NCBI GenBank assembly: GCA_022925895.1
Contig: JAKSYS010000020.1
Coordinates: 62,001-126,000, forward strand
DNA length: 64,000 nucleotides
Direction: 5' to 3'
Source: Fragilaria crotonensis
Lineage: Eukaryota > Bacillariophyta > Fragilariophyceae > Fragilariales > Fragilariaceae
Shown here: in pieces, positions 35,949-47,909 of the stretch
Numbering within the stretch: the stretch's first letter is position 1
How the letters are laid out: every line of letters begins with the position of its first letter
Notes under the pieces: model-generated
Databases searched by the model: none
The model's input: only the letters and a program-made list of their open reading frames with translations
Told to the model about the DNA's origin: nothing
Translations under genes and position numbers: made by a program

Positions 35949-38900
35949 TTTACAAGTACTTTGGAGTGCTTGGAGTTCTTGGAATACTCTTAATTCCACT
36001 TCACATAATGCAGCACTGCGTGTTGCGTGTACCACATGTACCAAGTACTTAGTGCCTTCATTGCTTCCCATTTCCAAGCTTTCCTGGTTGTGTACATTCT
36101 TGTGTCTTTATCATACAAGGCTAAATGGACTGGTAAAGTGACCACTTGTAGTAGTGTGAGTCAACTGCACCAAGAGAAACATTTGCCTTTTTCAATTGCA
36201 ACAGCACTCACCAGCAATAAAAATGTTTCCTCCAGTCTGCAAATGAGTCCTCTGTTCTGTATTGATTGCATCCACAATTGTTGGTAACCCCTAACAAGCA
36301 AGATCTGAACCACACAATCTACCTAGTACTCTTTGTGAGATTATTCATGAGCTGCAACAGAAGTAACACTGTCGCTGCATGCAGAAGTATCTGGAAGATA
36401 GTAGTAGACAAGATGACACCATGGGTTCTTGTTAATCCAGCTATATCTCCGTGACACCATGCCACTGCCTACCGTGCATGGTGGTCAACTATCTATGGTC
36501 AATGATGTGCCAATCCAAATAGCGTGCTATTCGGATTAGTTTAGCCTTAATGCCAATGTGTTTCATCGGCTCACAACTTCTATTATAATCCTATTATACT
36601 TCAATTGTACGGATTTTTACCGGCAGTCCTGACAATTGTAGCTAAGCAGGGTGAAGACGAGGCAAGAGGATATCATACTTTGCCACAACACTAACGGCAA
36701 CAATATAAAAATGTTCATTCATATTGGTATCGCAATGCACTGTGCCTTCTGGTTTCTGCGTTTGTTCCTCTCCATCACGTCAGCCCTGAACAAACCCGAA
36801 TCCCCTGCGGGTTGTTGTTTGTGGAGCCATTGTATTAGGAGGGCCTCACAGTTTGTGTGCAACAAGCAAACCAGGGGATCCGACCTCATCTTCTTGTTTC
36901 ATTCAGGGAAACCTTGGGACAGCTGCTATTTCAAGATCCTACCTTGCAAGGCTGTGATGGCCCAGATCAACGTGGTACATAGGAGCAAGGAGGTCCACCA
37001 CAACTGTGAATTGCCCAACCCTCATCATGCGGCAAGCTACAGCAGGCAACAAGTTTGCTGCTCTTGCATCTCAAGAAGAAAAGGTCATCCTCTGCATAAA
37101 CCCCAATCTATTTCTCATCCACCCAGCAATATTCAACTTGGAAGATGGAGCCCCAAGACTGGTCAGGTCCAGGGAAATGTCAATTGATATAATTGATGCA
37201 GCCATGAAGAGGATGATGGAAGTAGATACAAAGAAGCTTTTATACGCAGCAAATGTTGAGTTGCTATTGGGAATACTTTGGGCATTGGACAACAGGCAGG
37301 GGACTGCTGACCGATGTTCAATGACCAATGTTGAAGAGTACCCAAACCTCAATCACGCCTGTCTGGCCAATTAAGAAGAAATTGATGAATGACTGCCAAC
37401 CCACAGTTGATGCGGAGAGGGAAGGGCAAAATGATGAACCAGAGGAAGGCACTGTCATGCCCTGGGCAGTCTTGTCACAAATGAACCGTATGCACGAGAG
37501 TCAAGAAGACAAGGTTTGAAGAAGGATCAAGCCAATCCTATCCATATTCAAGGCTTTGAGACCCATCAATCAGACAAGGTTCTTAACTGCACTGTGGTGA
37601 ACTTCCAGCAGGGTTGGTGCAGAACTAGTCATGTTCAAATTCATGATGACTGTGATCATGATCAAGACACCTCCAAAAGAAATTGGGCTTTTTTGAAGGC
37701 ATCAAGATGAGGATTGAGCAGGAGATTCTGTGATGGGTGCTGCCACCAATTCCTACCAGCGGTGTTTCTGTCATTCTTGGAGACAAATTTGGCAAACTGG
37801 GGAGGATATACAGTTAAGTTTTCCGCCCAAAGATAGTAGGGTTCTTCCACCATCATCCCACAAATGTCCATGACCAAAAGACCCAGCTACGTACAGCCTT
37901 TTAATATGCTGGAGCCACTAACCTGCAAAGGATCAATAGTAGCCAACGCAAAAGGGATAGAAGCAATACATTTTGGAAGCACAATGATGGAACTCTCTGG
38001 CTCTAAATTTGTGTATAGCGTCATCACCACACTTCTTCAGAATTTTTTGACACGATCACCACAGTGGCTGAAGGACCATTGTAAAATACACAATTGTGGC
38101 AAAACTAATTGGCTGGTTGCTCCCAACGAGCACCCAATGCCTAAGAAGAGGGAGGATGTTGGAGTCCTGTAACAAATACAGGCCTCTCACAATTTTTCCA
38201 AACAAGTGAAATTGGGCAAGCCCTCATTGAATCAAGGTAGAAGTGTGTTAATTATTTAACGGGATCATGGCAACTGCATGTGACAGAATTTGTTGTGTGT
38301 TGTACACTTCACAACTGTACGCAAAAATCCCTACTCAAGTTTAGTCAGCATTGTTGAGAAACATCTAGTATTGTGGAAGAAATTCTCTTGCTCTGATCAG
38401 ATGCAGACCCACCATGCACGGTCAAACAATGGGACTCTTCTCAGCAGAACCACTGCTTGCCACGACCAGAGTCCATGTTGGCAATACACCTGCAATGGGA
38501 ATAAGAAAAAGTGTAATCTCAACCTGATGTTAAGCATGCCAACCTGGGGCTTCAGCGACTGCACCAACAGTACTGGCTGGTGATCACTCATACTAGTAGC
38601 TATTGCATGCCAAGAAAGATGCTATTACCATGCCTTACATTCAATGCATAATCCTTGATCCTAAAAGCATTCTGGAGCAGTGCCCTGCATACTGTAGCCT
38701 CCAATACTTTTCTGATGAGATCAAAATGAAGTCATAGCGTGACATATTTCGGTTGGCTGGTGGGCCATGTACAGACCAGGGTCCCTTCCCCAGTTTTCAT
38801 CACATTCTTGGGTATCAGGTTACCCTGGTCACATCATAGCAGCATTACTTAAGGGAGGCAGGTATGCAGCATCTCACAAACAATGGGATAACATTTTTCG

Positions 38901-39827
38901 GATCGGTTCCACTGTATCAAATTAATTCATATCCTCTGCTCTGGCCAATTTGCAGACCCTAGCTAAGCCTATCTGATGCAAAAGGCTCCAACTTGCAAAG
39001 ACTGATTCGAGACCCTTGTGCATCTATGTGATTTCTCTGATTTTCAGAGGTTGCTGGAGACAAATGGGGCAAGACTGGCACCCCAACTGTGCCATACTAA
39101 GCATCCAGCTGATGATTGAGCTGTTAACGGAGTGAGTGGAACAAGGGTTAGGTTTAAATGGATTATGGCAGGAGGTTATCTTGCTTCTGTTTTGTGGCTT
39201 CTTTGAGGAGCCCACCTTTTTCCTTGTGTGATTCTGATTTGATGCCTCAAGTAGAATTTCCCAGAAAGCTAAGGCTACTATCTTCGTTATATAAACATGC
39301 CTTATGACAGGGCAACTACTCGTAGTTACTACTACACTAGCAGTTACAGTGTGTCCATTCTTTGCTCATAGTACAGCAGTACTAGTCGTCTACTCGGATA
39401 CTAGAGTACGGAGTACCAAGGGGCCTAAGGCCTAAGTCTGAGGGTATCGTAGCTTGTGTGCTCTGGAAAACTGTGCCTGGAAGTAGCTATTGTATGCATG
39501 ACTACCGGTAGAGTGTACTAGTAGTACTACTACTCTACTCTAGAGAAATGTGACATTGAACTCCGTATTCACATGCACATCTTATGTGTTTACGTACGCA
39601 CCACAGGCATTTGTAACGTTGTGACCACACGCAATTGTACTTTAGGTACAGTAAAACAGTATTGGGCGTACTGGCGTACTAGAGTACAAAGGAGTAGGAA
39701 GACTGGAACGAAACCTCGCTTGCAGTGAACAGTTATTTGAATCAGTCCGGACTGTCGTGGAAACTCAGTCCGGACTGGTATCAAACCTTGGAAAAATTGT
39801 AATAATAATGCTTAATTATTATTAGAA
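35949..39827. other. 3.9 kb without a recognised gene; decayed repeat likely
   Basis: Short frames occur on both strands. The best is a plus-strand run at 37006-37374 (about 120 codons) with a plausible protein-like composition and the phrase NLFLIHPAIFNLEDGAPRL, but I recognise no family and its flanks are closed. 39300-39560 is GTAC-rich. The 12-bp palindrome CAGTCCGGACTG occurs twice (39743-39754, 39766-39777), echoing AGTCCGGACT at 35125. I see no host gene, RNA gene or complete element. Confidence 0.4.
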
Positions 39828-40125
39828 ACGAAATAAATTCCGAGTCTTGTCCAAATTTCTCTAAGTCCGTTTAGTCGGATGAGTCGTCTGCTTCGTGGTT
39901 TCGTCGTACCGTTGTCTCGCGCACTGTCGCGTCGATTCGTGTGTTGTCTGTGGTCATTCTCGTTTCTCTTTTGTGCTCGTGAGACTAGTAGAAATAAATA
40001 GATGGCATCGGAATCTGGTCCTAATAGTTTTGTCTCTCTCTCCTGGTTCGTCTCGCGGTGTCGGTCCCGTGATAGTTATCTAGCGGGGGTCCGTCGCGCG
40101 ATTGTGAGTCGACCTGGTTTCCGCC
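39828..40125. repeat. Split direct repeat a, outer copy (element 3' end)
   Basis: From ACGAAATAAATTC to GACCTGGTTTCCGCC. Identical to 40368-40665, exactly 540 bp away. Confidence 0.95.
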
Positions 40126-40213
40126 CCATGCAGAGCATGGCCAGGAGGTAACCGGCGCCAGGGGCGCCGATGAACCTAGGCATCGGGCCAGGAGAGGAGG
40201 TGTGGGTGGGTGG
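40126..40213. repeat. 88-bp spacer with short palindromes between split repeats
   Basis: Contains CCATGC-AGA-GCATGG and GGCGCC-A-GGGGCGCC hairpins within the first 45 bp. It is found only once in the window, between outer repeat a and inner repeat b. It could be a termination or recombination signal; function not shown. Confidence 0.5.
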
Positions 40214-40370
40214 GATTAACTAGAGTAGTGTCTTTGTCGATTCGAGTTCGTTCGGATTGTGAGCAATTCGTATCTTGTGTTGTGTTGTGTCGTGGTGTTC
40301 GTCTGTCTGTGTCTCGTGTTCGTCTGTCTGATGGCGACTGCCCGTCCTTTCGATCTTCGGACATGCCACG
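40214..40370. repeat. Split direct repeat b, inner copy
   Basis: From GATTAACTAGAGTAG to ACATGCCACG. It matches 46581-46739 except for two extra bases there, and directly abuts inner repeat a. Confidence 0.95.
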
Positions 40371-40665
40371 AAATAAATTCCGAGTCTTGTCCAAATTTCT
40401 CTAAGTCCGTTTAGTCGGATGAGTCGTCTGCTTCGTGGTTTCGTCGTACCGTTGTCTCGCGCACTGTCGCGTCGATTCGTGTGTTGTCTGTGGTCATTCT
40501 CGTTTCTCTTTTGTGCTCGTGAGACTAGTAGAAATAAATAGATGGCATCGGAATCTGGTCCTAATAGTTTTGTCTCTCTCTCCTGGTTCGTCTCGCGGTG
40601 TCGGTCCCGTGATAGTTATCTAGCGGGGGTCCGTCGCGCGATTGTGAGTCGACCTGGTTTCCGCC
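40368..40665. repeat. Split direct repeat a, inner copy
   Basis: Identical to the outer copy. Its start (ACG) is shared with the end of repeat b, marking the likely circle junction of this element class. Confidence 0.95.
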
Positions 40666-43333
40666 ATTTTCCGGTTGTCGTTCGTCCGCAGAATCTGGGG
40701 CGATCGTGTAGAAAGATTGTCGACTCGTCATGCGTGCGGCTACTCCGAGTGTCGAGTCCGGCACTTGAATTCGGAGGTATCTCATGAACGTCTGGCTTCG
40801 CCACCTCCCCACCATCTGAATCGTCTCACTTGGAACTCCGGCGAGGTGCATGGCCATCGCGGCGCCTGATCTGATCGAGTGAGTGCCGATGCCACTCGCC
40901 TGGAGGCCAAGCCTCTCCTCCCCTGCGAGTCGTCGCCATCCTGAGCTGCCTCAGTATGGACTTGGAAGAGATGTGTTGGGGTTCGTCTGAGTCCTGCGTC
41001 CTGACGGCGTTAATCTTCGGGTTCGTCCGTGAATGGCAATCGTAACTCCGTACCCTCGTCGTCAGGTCCGCTAGCACGCGGACGGGGCAGATGTCCGTTT
41101 GTCCCTGCCTGTCGTTTCGATGCTGAGTCACTGTCGCGCCTTTGTCCCCGTTCTTTTGTCGCCGGAAGGTGATCGACACGGTGTCGGCATTCTCCAGTTG
41201 TCCTCGGTCGGTTGTCTGCAGGTCCTGTCCCTTCTGTCGGAAACGAACGTCGTCCACTCTGATCACTGATGTCGTCCGTCGGCTTCCGACATCGGAATAT
41301 TCGCACGACCTCATGGCGAAAAAGAACGCGACCACCACAAGTTGTCCAATAGCGATGTCCGTCTCGTTTCTTGCCCAGGATCGAACCTTTCGAATCACCT
41401 CTAACGGCAGCGCCTGCTGTGGGGTAGGTCCTGGGTCCTCGTCGGCGTAACGTTTCAGTTGTAAAGCCAGAAGGGGGTCGAGTCGTCCGGCGGCGTCGTG
41501 GATTGGGCTCTCAAATTTGTTAAGCCTGAAGGCCTGAGCCACACCGTCGAGGGTGGCACGAATGGAACCGGACAAGGGTCCATTGCCAGCTTCCTGAGGT
41601 TGTCGGGAGCGAAGCCGTCCGTCCCGAAGGGCGGCGGCGAAGCAGGCGAACGTTTCTGCTTTCGCTTCTCGTCCGAGTCCTTGGAGAAAAGGCTCCCTCC
41701 CGACTCCGTCGATTCGTCCGAGGAATCTTTCGTAACAGCGCCAGCTGCTATCGCGCTTGGCACGGGTTGAGTCGGCAAGAGCTGCGTTTTGGGCAGCAGC
41801 TGCAGCCAGCCTCCAATCTGCGAAATAAGGGCTGGCCGCAAAGGGATGATCCTGAAGTTCTGTGGAACAAACGGTGAGCAGTTTTTCGTGATCAAGTCTG
41901 TCAGTGCCGCGTCGTCTAGAGCGAAATCTCGGGAGAGCATGTCCGCCACCTTGTTCTCTTTCCCGGGGGAACCACTGCGTGTAGTGGTCTATCTCGTGCG
42001 TGAGGCAGAAATCAGCGAACGCTCGGGCTATCGTCAGGTGAAGCGGACAATCGTCGTTGAAGTTCGACTTAGCAAGCCATCCCGCTGCTGAGGTGCTGTC
42101 TCCCTGACTGAGCAGAACGTCTTCGTCCGTCCACGCGGCCCCTTCGTGGAATTCCACGATCATCCCCACAAAGGCAGCAAGGAACTCGAGAGTGTTTAGG
42201 GTCGCTCGCCCCAGCAGGTGCTCTGGTAGCTGATATCGCCACGCCAGGCCGCTCTTGAGGCAGTAGCCTCCGATGCCTTGTGGGCATGCGTCCACCCTCA
42301 CTATGCGCGTCGGCCACCGGCAAACCAGCCTGTTGATCGAGATACCTCGCGACGCCTTCTGAAGGAAAGCCTTCCACAGAATCAGGTCGTCCAGTTGGGG
42401 TTTGGTCAGTCTCGCCTTCCCGGCCTGCTTCGAACGCTCGCAGGCCTTGTATAGCCTTCCCATAAAGTGTCTTGCGTAAGGGATGACGTAGGCGGCGTGG
42501 CTAAAACGTCCGAGGGTCGTCTCTAGGTCTCTCGTCGTCACGAAGGCATGTCTGTGCGTCAGCATCCTGTCAACGGCTTGCGTCCAGCTCATGTGCTTAT
42601 CGTGAGGCAGTGCGACGACGAAGCGGCGTGTGTCCACGATCCATCCGAGGATCATCTTCCTCTCGGATGGTTTGGCCTCGGCCAGGAACTTTGGGATCGC
42701 AAGGATATCGTCTCTGGGAAAAGTCTCCTTAACCTCGGGGTCGCAAGGCCTCCCGACCAGGTGGAGCGCCAGCGGGATCGCGGCAGCGCTCTTTTCTGCG
42801 TCGCGGGGGTTGAAGGCCCCAAAAATGTCGTCCAGGTAGCAGTCGAAGCGAGGGAGGTCGTCGTAGGGTGGATAGTTCACTGCGAAGTAGTCCGCCTTGC
42901 CGAAAACACTCATTTTGTCGACCGACCCTTTGTCATTGTCCACTGCCCCTTCGGTGTCCAGGAGGTGCTGGTGCGGCGAGTGGTAGACGCTCGGATCCCA
43001 GTCGTCCCTGCGGACAAGGTCGTTTGCCAAGTCCGTGATCATCTCCGACACGTCGCTCCATTGCGATGGGTTTGGCGCTCCACCGAACGTCATCCTCAGC
43101 GCCACTAACAGCAGGTCGTCGATACTCGTGCAGGACTTCATGGCTGTGGCTGCTTTGAGATGGATTCGTCTGTAGGCGGATTTGCAGTCGACCTTCGTCA
43201 TCCAGATAGGCTCGTCTGGCCATAGTTGGCGCAGGAACGAGATGTGGTACATGAGTCTGCTGAATGCTTTTCCGAAACGTGCTTCTGTCAGTTGGGATGT
43301 GTCCACGCGTTCATTTACGCTTCGTCCTGCCAC
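40561..43333 (-). mobile_element. Reverse transcriptase, RNase H and tyrosine recombinase region of the DIRS-like element
   Basis: The RT part shows MTKVDCKSAYRRIHL and FDCYLDDIFGAF (the YLDD active site), then GWIVDTRRFVVALP. The RNase H part follows (IVRVDACPQGIGGYC, LNTLEFLAAFVG, LSQGDSTSAAGW). The recombinase part has an N-terminal SAM-like segment (TRAKRDSSWRCYERFLG) and a core-type segment (FFFAMRSCEYSDV). Toward the left end come the catalytic-box-like phrases around RSGAAMAMHLAG and MVGRWRSQTFMRYLR. As fossil content only the domain order is given. Confidence 0.88.
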
Positions 43334-43559
43334 TCCGCTCGGGCTGAATGACTGGTCATGTGTCAGTCGGAGTTTCTCTATTGAATTTCCTTTCGTCGAT
43401 CGACGTCTGCGCGACCATCCCCAGAGGCGCGACCTCGCATCCCTTGATCTCTAAGGCGGCTTCTCGCGGCAGTGGTAGCTGCCAACCCTTGAGGCTTCGT
43501 CCTTCAGCATGGATATCAACTTTGCCTCGTGGCCTCGGGCCGATTTGTGATTGCCGCGA

Positions 43560-46540
43560 GCTAAGTTGGCGCGCACGTCCGCGAGGCGGTCAGAATCCGA
43601 GATCTCGCGAAGCGGAACTCGGCCCCTTCGGAGATGCGCTCCTGAAAACGCGGCCAGAGGGGTGGGCGGACAGGAGCGGGGCGAGAAGTTCGGTGGGGCG
43701 AAACTCGGATCCCGGCGTCAGGGCGCTGAACGGCTGGGCCCGAAGGGCGGCGTCGAGGTCGAGGGCGTACCGTTTGAGCACCGCGAGGTTGTGGCGGGCG
43801 GCGTCGTGCGTCCAGTCGAAGCGAAACTCCGTCGCGTGGGTGCGCGGTTGGCCGGAGTGCAAAATAGTGGCAAGGGCATCGGCCAGGCGTGGTTCGGGAG
43901 TCGTGGGAACGGCGAGTCGACGTTCGGGAGCGGGATCGTCGGCAATGGCACCAACGATGGGAACTTACCGGGAAGCGGGCGTGGCGTGTCTGCGAGGGCT
44001 GATGTCGGCGCGTCGTGGGCGTCTCCGGGCGACAATGCGCGCGCCACGGAGTGGTCGGTCGGTGGCGAGTCGAGGGCGGGAGCGTAGCGCTCAGGCCCGA
44101 CTTCGTTTCGTGACGGGTCGTCGCGGGCTGGCGAGAGATGCGGGGCGTCGGCGACGTGGCGGGGGCGAGAAGGTTCGTGCGCGTGGGTTCCCGCGGGACT
44201 GTCTCGGGCGGCAGATTCCGATAAAGTCCGGGGCGTCCTACGTGGCGTCTGTTGTGGAACTCGGCCGTCGACCGTTCCTGGTCGAACGCCCATTGCGACG
44301 GCTGTGCGACGAAGGCGGGCTGGAAGTAAGCAGATGCAGAGGGTCCTAATTTTGTTTTCTTGCTGGGCGGCGTCGCGTCGGACGAGGGCGGCGCATGCGC
44401 GCCCGGCACTGCTCTATCCACGCTCGTACGGCGGTCGTCTGTTCGGTCGTGAGGGCGACGTGCGAGGCGCTCAAGAAACAGCTCTTGACGCACTTCCCGT
44501 TTAGGTGCCACCTGCAGCACATGTTCGGGATCGGTCCACTTCGGACGTGATCGAGGAACACCTGCCAAGTGTCGTTCGCGTCTCTCGGGAAAAGGTCCTG
44601 CTGTGGGTTTGTGACTGCGTCCGCGGGTTGCCCGCGACGTCCGGCTCGAGCGCTCCCGGCGGCGGCTACAGGCTGCGAGTCGCCCTTTGGTCGACTCCAC
44701 GTCCCAGCCGCTCCTTGAGGAAGTCGCAGGCCGGGAAGACAAAGGCGCCGTCCTCCAACTGCTGCCGGGTGGACCTGAATTCTAGGAGTGCTGGGTTGAT
44801 CTCGTCCTCGTGTTCGACTCCAGCGCAGAGAACTAGGTATTGTTGCATGCGTTTTCGATGAACCAACCTAACCTGCACGCGGCTGAGGGTCAGCGTGCGC
44901 TAGCTGGCGGAGCGTCGCCAGTGTGGAGCCGACCGCCCTGGTCAGGAAACGGCTCCACTCGTCCAACATGTGTGTGAGCGGGGATTGGCTCCGAAAAGGA
45001 GCTCCAGCACTCCGCTCATGTTCTCGATAAGCCGCGCGAGTTCGTGAAAATCTTTCGGCACCGTGAAGTTGAGTTTTGTCATGCTCTTGATGTCCTTCTC
45101 CGAGAAGCCCGTGGTCGTGTCGGTCGTCTTGAGTTGCATTTGCACAAGGGTGCTGGCGTGATCAGAGGCTTCTCGCCCGATCGCTGCTGCTCGGGCGAAC
45201 GTCTGGGGACCGCAACAGAAGAGGCTGAAGGCCCCTGGCCGGTCAGGTGTGTCGGCCGTGAAAGAAGCGGTGCGGATTGCGGCGCAGAAGCCCATGGGAA
45301 TGAACGCGTCTCGACCTTTGGTGTTCCTCAAGAAGTGGTGGATGTGGTTTTGTACGTAGGCCACGTTGCTAAGCGTCAGGATGTCCGAGAAAGACTGGAC
45401 CGGGCGGCTGCGAATCATCCTGTCGGCGTCCCTTTCGGACACGAAAAGGACCATTCGTTTCGTCGACGGCGGGAAAGAGTCAAAGCCTGTCTTCGACGTT
45501 TGGGGGGACGAGGTCGCTGCGTTTGCTGCCTGTCGCTCCAGTAACGTTGACAGGTTTCGAATGGCGTCCTCTGTGCGTCCTGGCGTGCTGGCATGGTCGT
45601 CCGTCCGAATGAGGCTCCTAGCTCTGACCGCCAGATGCTTGAGGTGTAGCGATTTCGCCCATTCGTCCGATCGTTTGGGTATGCGTTTGATGCCGCCACC
45701 CCTCGCTTTGTCGGTCCCGGGTCCTCCTCGAGTTTACCGCTACGCTGAGGACCCACCGCGGGATGTAAGAGGCTGCCTCCGCGCGGATGGTTGCTCTGGA
45801 CGGGTCTGGGTCCTCGCTCGCTCTCTGTTTAATGGCGTTGACGATCAGTAGGGCGAGCTCCTCTGGCGCGGTGACGTAAGTGTCCATGATGGCGGCTGCG
45901 ATGAAGGCCGGCACCGGGACGGTGGGCTTCATCGTGAACCCGACGACCGTGACGTCGTCTGTGTCGTCCTCGCTCGCTTCGACTGGCTTGCTTGGCTTCG
46001 CCCGGTGCTTCGTTCCGCTTCCTTTCTTCGGTCGTCCTCTGGTTGCAGTCGGCAGGGTGCCGGCTGGCTCGGCTTCGCGCGTGGCTCCGGTGCTGACGCC
46101 TGGCACCTGGGCACGTGTCGTCAGAGATTCATTGATCGCCGCCAGTACGTCCGACGTAGAATTCCACGAGAGCATCCTCGACCAATCAAAAGGCGTTCCG
46201 ATGTGTCGCTCTACGACCTGTTTCGTGTCGACCGCCATGGCGGCGGCGAAGCCGCCAGCCCCATCAGTGCCCAAAGGGCGTTCGTCCCGTCGTTGAGTCC
46301 ATCGTCAGCGTCGTGGTGGAAGTGGTGAAAGAGTCGGATGACTCCGTGCGTGTTTACCATAAGGTGGGCGACTTCCGGAGAGCACAAGTGTACGAATCCT
46401 GTAGAATTTGTACTGACCGAGTTCGTCTTCGAATTCAAAGCGCTGAGCTTTTCGACGACCTCCCACTGGTCGAGCTTCCTGAAAACGTCCAACCACGTCA
46501 AGGTCATCGTCATCGGTGAGCGAGCGTCGTCTGACCCCTC
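43560..46540 (-). mobile_element. Gag-like region of the DIRS-like element
   Basis: Long minus-strand frames of high GC encode a Lys/Ser/Pro-rich protein with FDWSRMLSWNSTSDVL, a helical middle (VQSFSDILTLSNVAYVQNHI, FIPMGFCAAIRTASF) and a Cys/His segment CCRWHLNGKCVKSC that could be a nucleocapsid finger. It lies upstream of the RT, as expected for a gag gene. Broken. Confidence 0.7.
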
Positions 46541-46580
46541 CATTGCGTCTGTGGTTCAAGTCGGGTCGGGGGAGAGGCCA

Positions 46581-46739
46581 GATTAACTAGAGTAGTGTCT
46601 TTGTCGATTCGAGTTCGTTCGGATTGTGAGCAATTCGTATCTTGTGTTGTGTTGTGTCGTGGTGTTCGTCTGTCTGTGTCTCGTGTTCGTCTGTCTGATG
46701 GCGACTGCCCGTCCTTTCCCGATCTTCGGACATGCCACG
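46581..46739. repeat. Split direct repeat b, outer copy (element 5' end)
   Basis: Ends ATGCCACG at the boundary with flanking DNA. Together with outer repeat a it fixes the element limits. Confidence 0.93.
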
Positions 46740-47595
46740 CCCAAGGCAACACTCCAGACAACTTCCGTTCAAGACGCTACGATCCGTTGGATCGGGAATC
46801 GGAAAAGCAAATTCTCCAATTCGAGCTCGAGCGTGTGTGAACTCCAGTATTCGCACTGCCGTTCGTATGAAAATGGATGGGAATCATATAGTAATACAGG
46901 GTAACTTCTAGTAGAACACCATTTTATCGCCACCTTTCAAAAAAGTGCTGAAATATTCCATTACCAAAAATGCAGTTATTTGAAAGCTAATAAAACTGCA
47001 TGTCATTTTCATTCTTGTGATTTTGCTACCCTCCTTACTGGAAACTGTCACAAAAAATGGTTTTTGAAGTAGTACTAGTCAAAACCGAATCTTGCTTGGT
47101 TCATCCAGATAGGACATAGCATGACACAAGAATGCCAAGTATGACATTTGCAAGTCATCAGCAAACGACAACTCCGGCGCCATTGTTCAACATCACGACC
47201 ATCTGCAGTGCTGTCGCCCGGTGAACAATGAAGCGGGAAGCGCGAACCGCAGGAGTTGCTACTGGTGAGTCCATGCTTACAGTAGTTGTACTTGTAGAAG
47301 CAAATCGGAGGAAGCCATAGCTTTTGTCAACACAAAACAAGGCTGTAGATTTGTTCTGTCTTACTGGCACTAGTAGTAGTGGTAGAAAGTAGAAAGTACT
47401 CAAGTACTGTCGATAGGACGAATTGTGGAACTGAGTACTCAGCCAATCACCAACCTTCATTTTTATCTGCTGTAGTGAGGGAACATGGAATTTCAGTGCA
47501 CTGTGCACTGTGGTCCATTTTTTGTCTTTTGGTTGGTCAACTGAAATGAACTTCATTTTGGTTGGGGATAGGTCTTCTTTACAGGGATGTAGCTA
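46740..47595. other. Flank of the DIRS-like element, no gene recognised
   Basis: A 58-codon plus-strand frame reads out of the element edge (ATGCCACGC at about 46732) to TAG near 46908. It has a basic, coding-like composition and might be a disrupted host exon, but no family is recognised. The remainder to 47595 is AT-rich with weak frames only. Confidence 0.35.
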
Positions 47596-47909
47596 CTCGG
47601 TATTTTGTACCCCTCACATTCATGTACCCAGGGCCAAAAATCCATGTACATTTTTGACCCATTCGATTAAAAATGTGAGTCAATTTTCAATCCTTCTGAT
47701 GAGCAAATTCTGGCATTTCACTGAAACGTCAGGTCATTTGAATTCTACGTGCTGAAAGCTATATTTGTGTGTATAACGTCAATGATCAACAATTGAATTT
47801 GAATCTTCATTTTCCAGTTTTTTGCTGGTTTGAGCATTGTTAATTTTCCTCTGTGACCTGTACCCTTCGTACGTTTTTGATGTACATTTGGGGGGTACAA
47901 AATACCGAG
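47596..47909. mobile_element. MITE-like element (314 bp) with 18-bp inverted ends
   Basis: CTCGGTATTTTGTACCCC at 47596-47613 is repeated inverted at 47892-47909, and similarity continues with gaps inward (CATGTAC / GTACAT). No coding capacity. Flanks show no convincing target duplication. Confidence 0.65.

Larger units (their letters stand above)
39828..46739 (-). mobile_element. DIRS/PAT/Ngaro-like tyrosine-recombinase retrotransposon (fossil) with split direct repeats
   Basis: Two repeat types are arranged as this class requires. Repeat a occurs at 39828-40125 and 40368-40665 (298 bp, identical), and repeat b at 40214-40370 and 46581-46739 (157 and 159 bp). The internal a and b copies abut, and the outer copies form the ends. 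The coding strand is minus: gag-like region nearest the right end (about 43560-46540), reverse transcriptase and RNase H (about 41900-43330), and tyrosine recombinase (about 40560-41850). No long terminal repeats and no integrase. It looks nearly whole with a handful of breaks, mainly in the gag-like part. The identical repeats suggest a recent insertion. Confidence 0.92.

Noticed and set aside
43348-44349. 333-codon plus-strand frame in the DIRS-like element
   Set aside because: Antisense to the GC-rich gag-like region; Arg/Gly-rich composition is that of a shadow frame.
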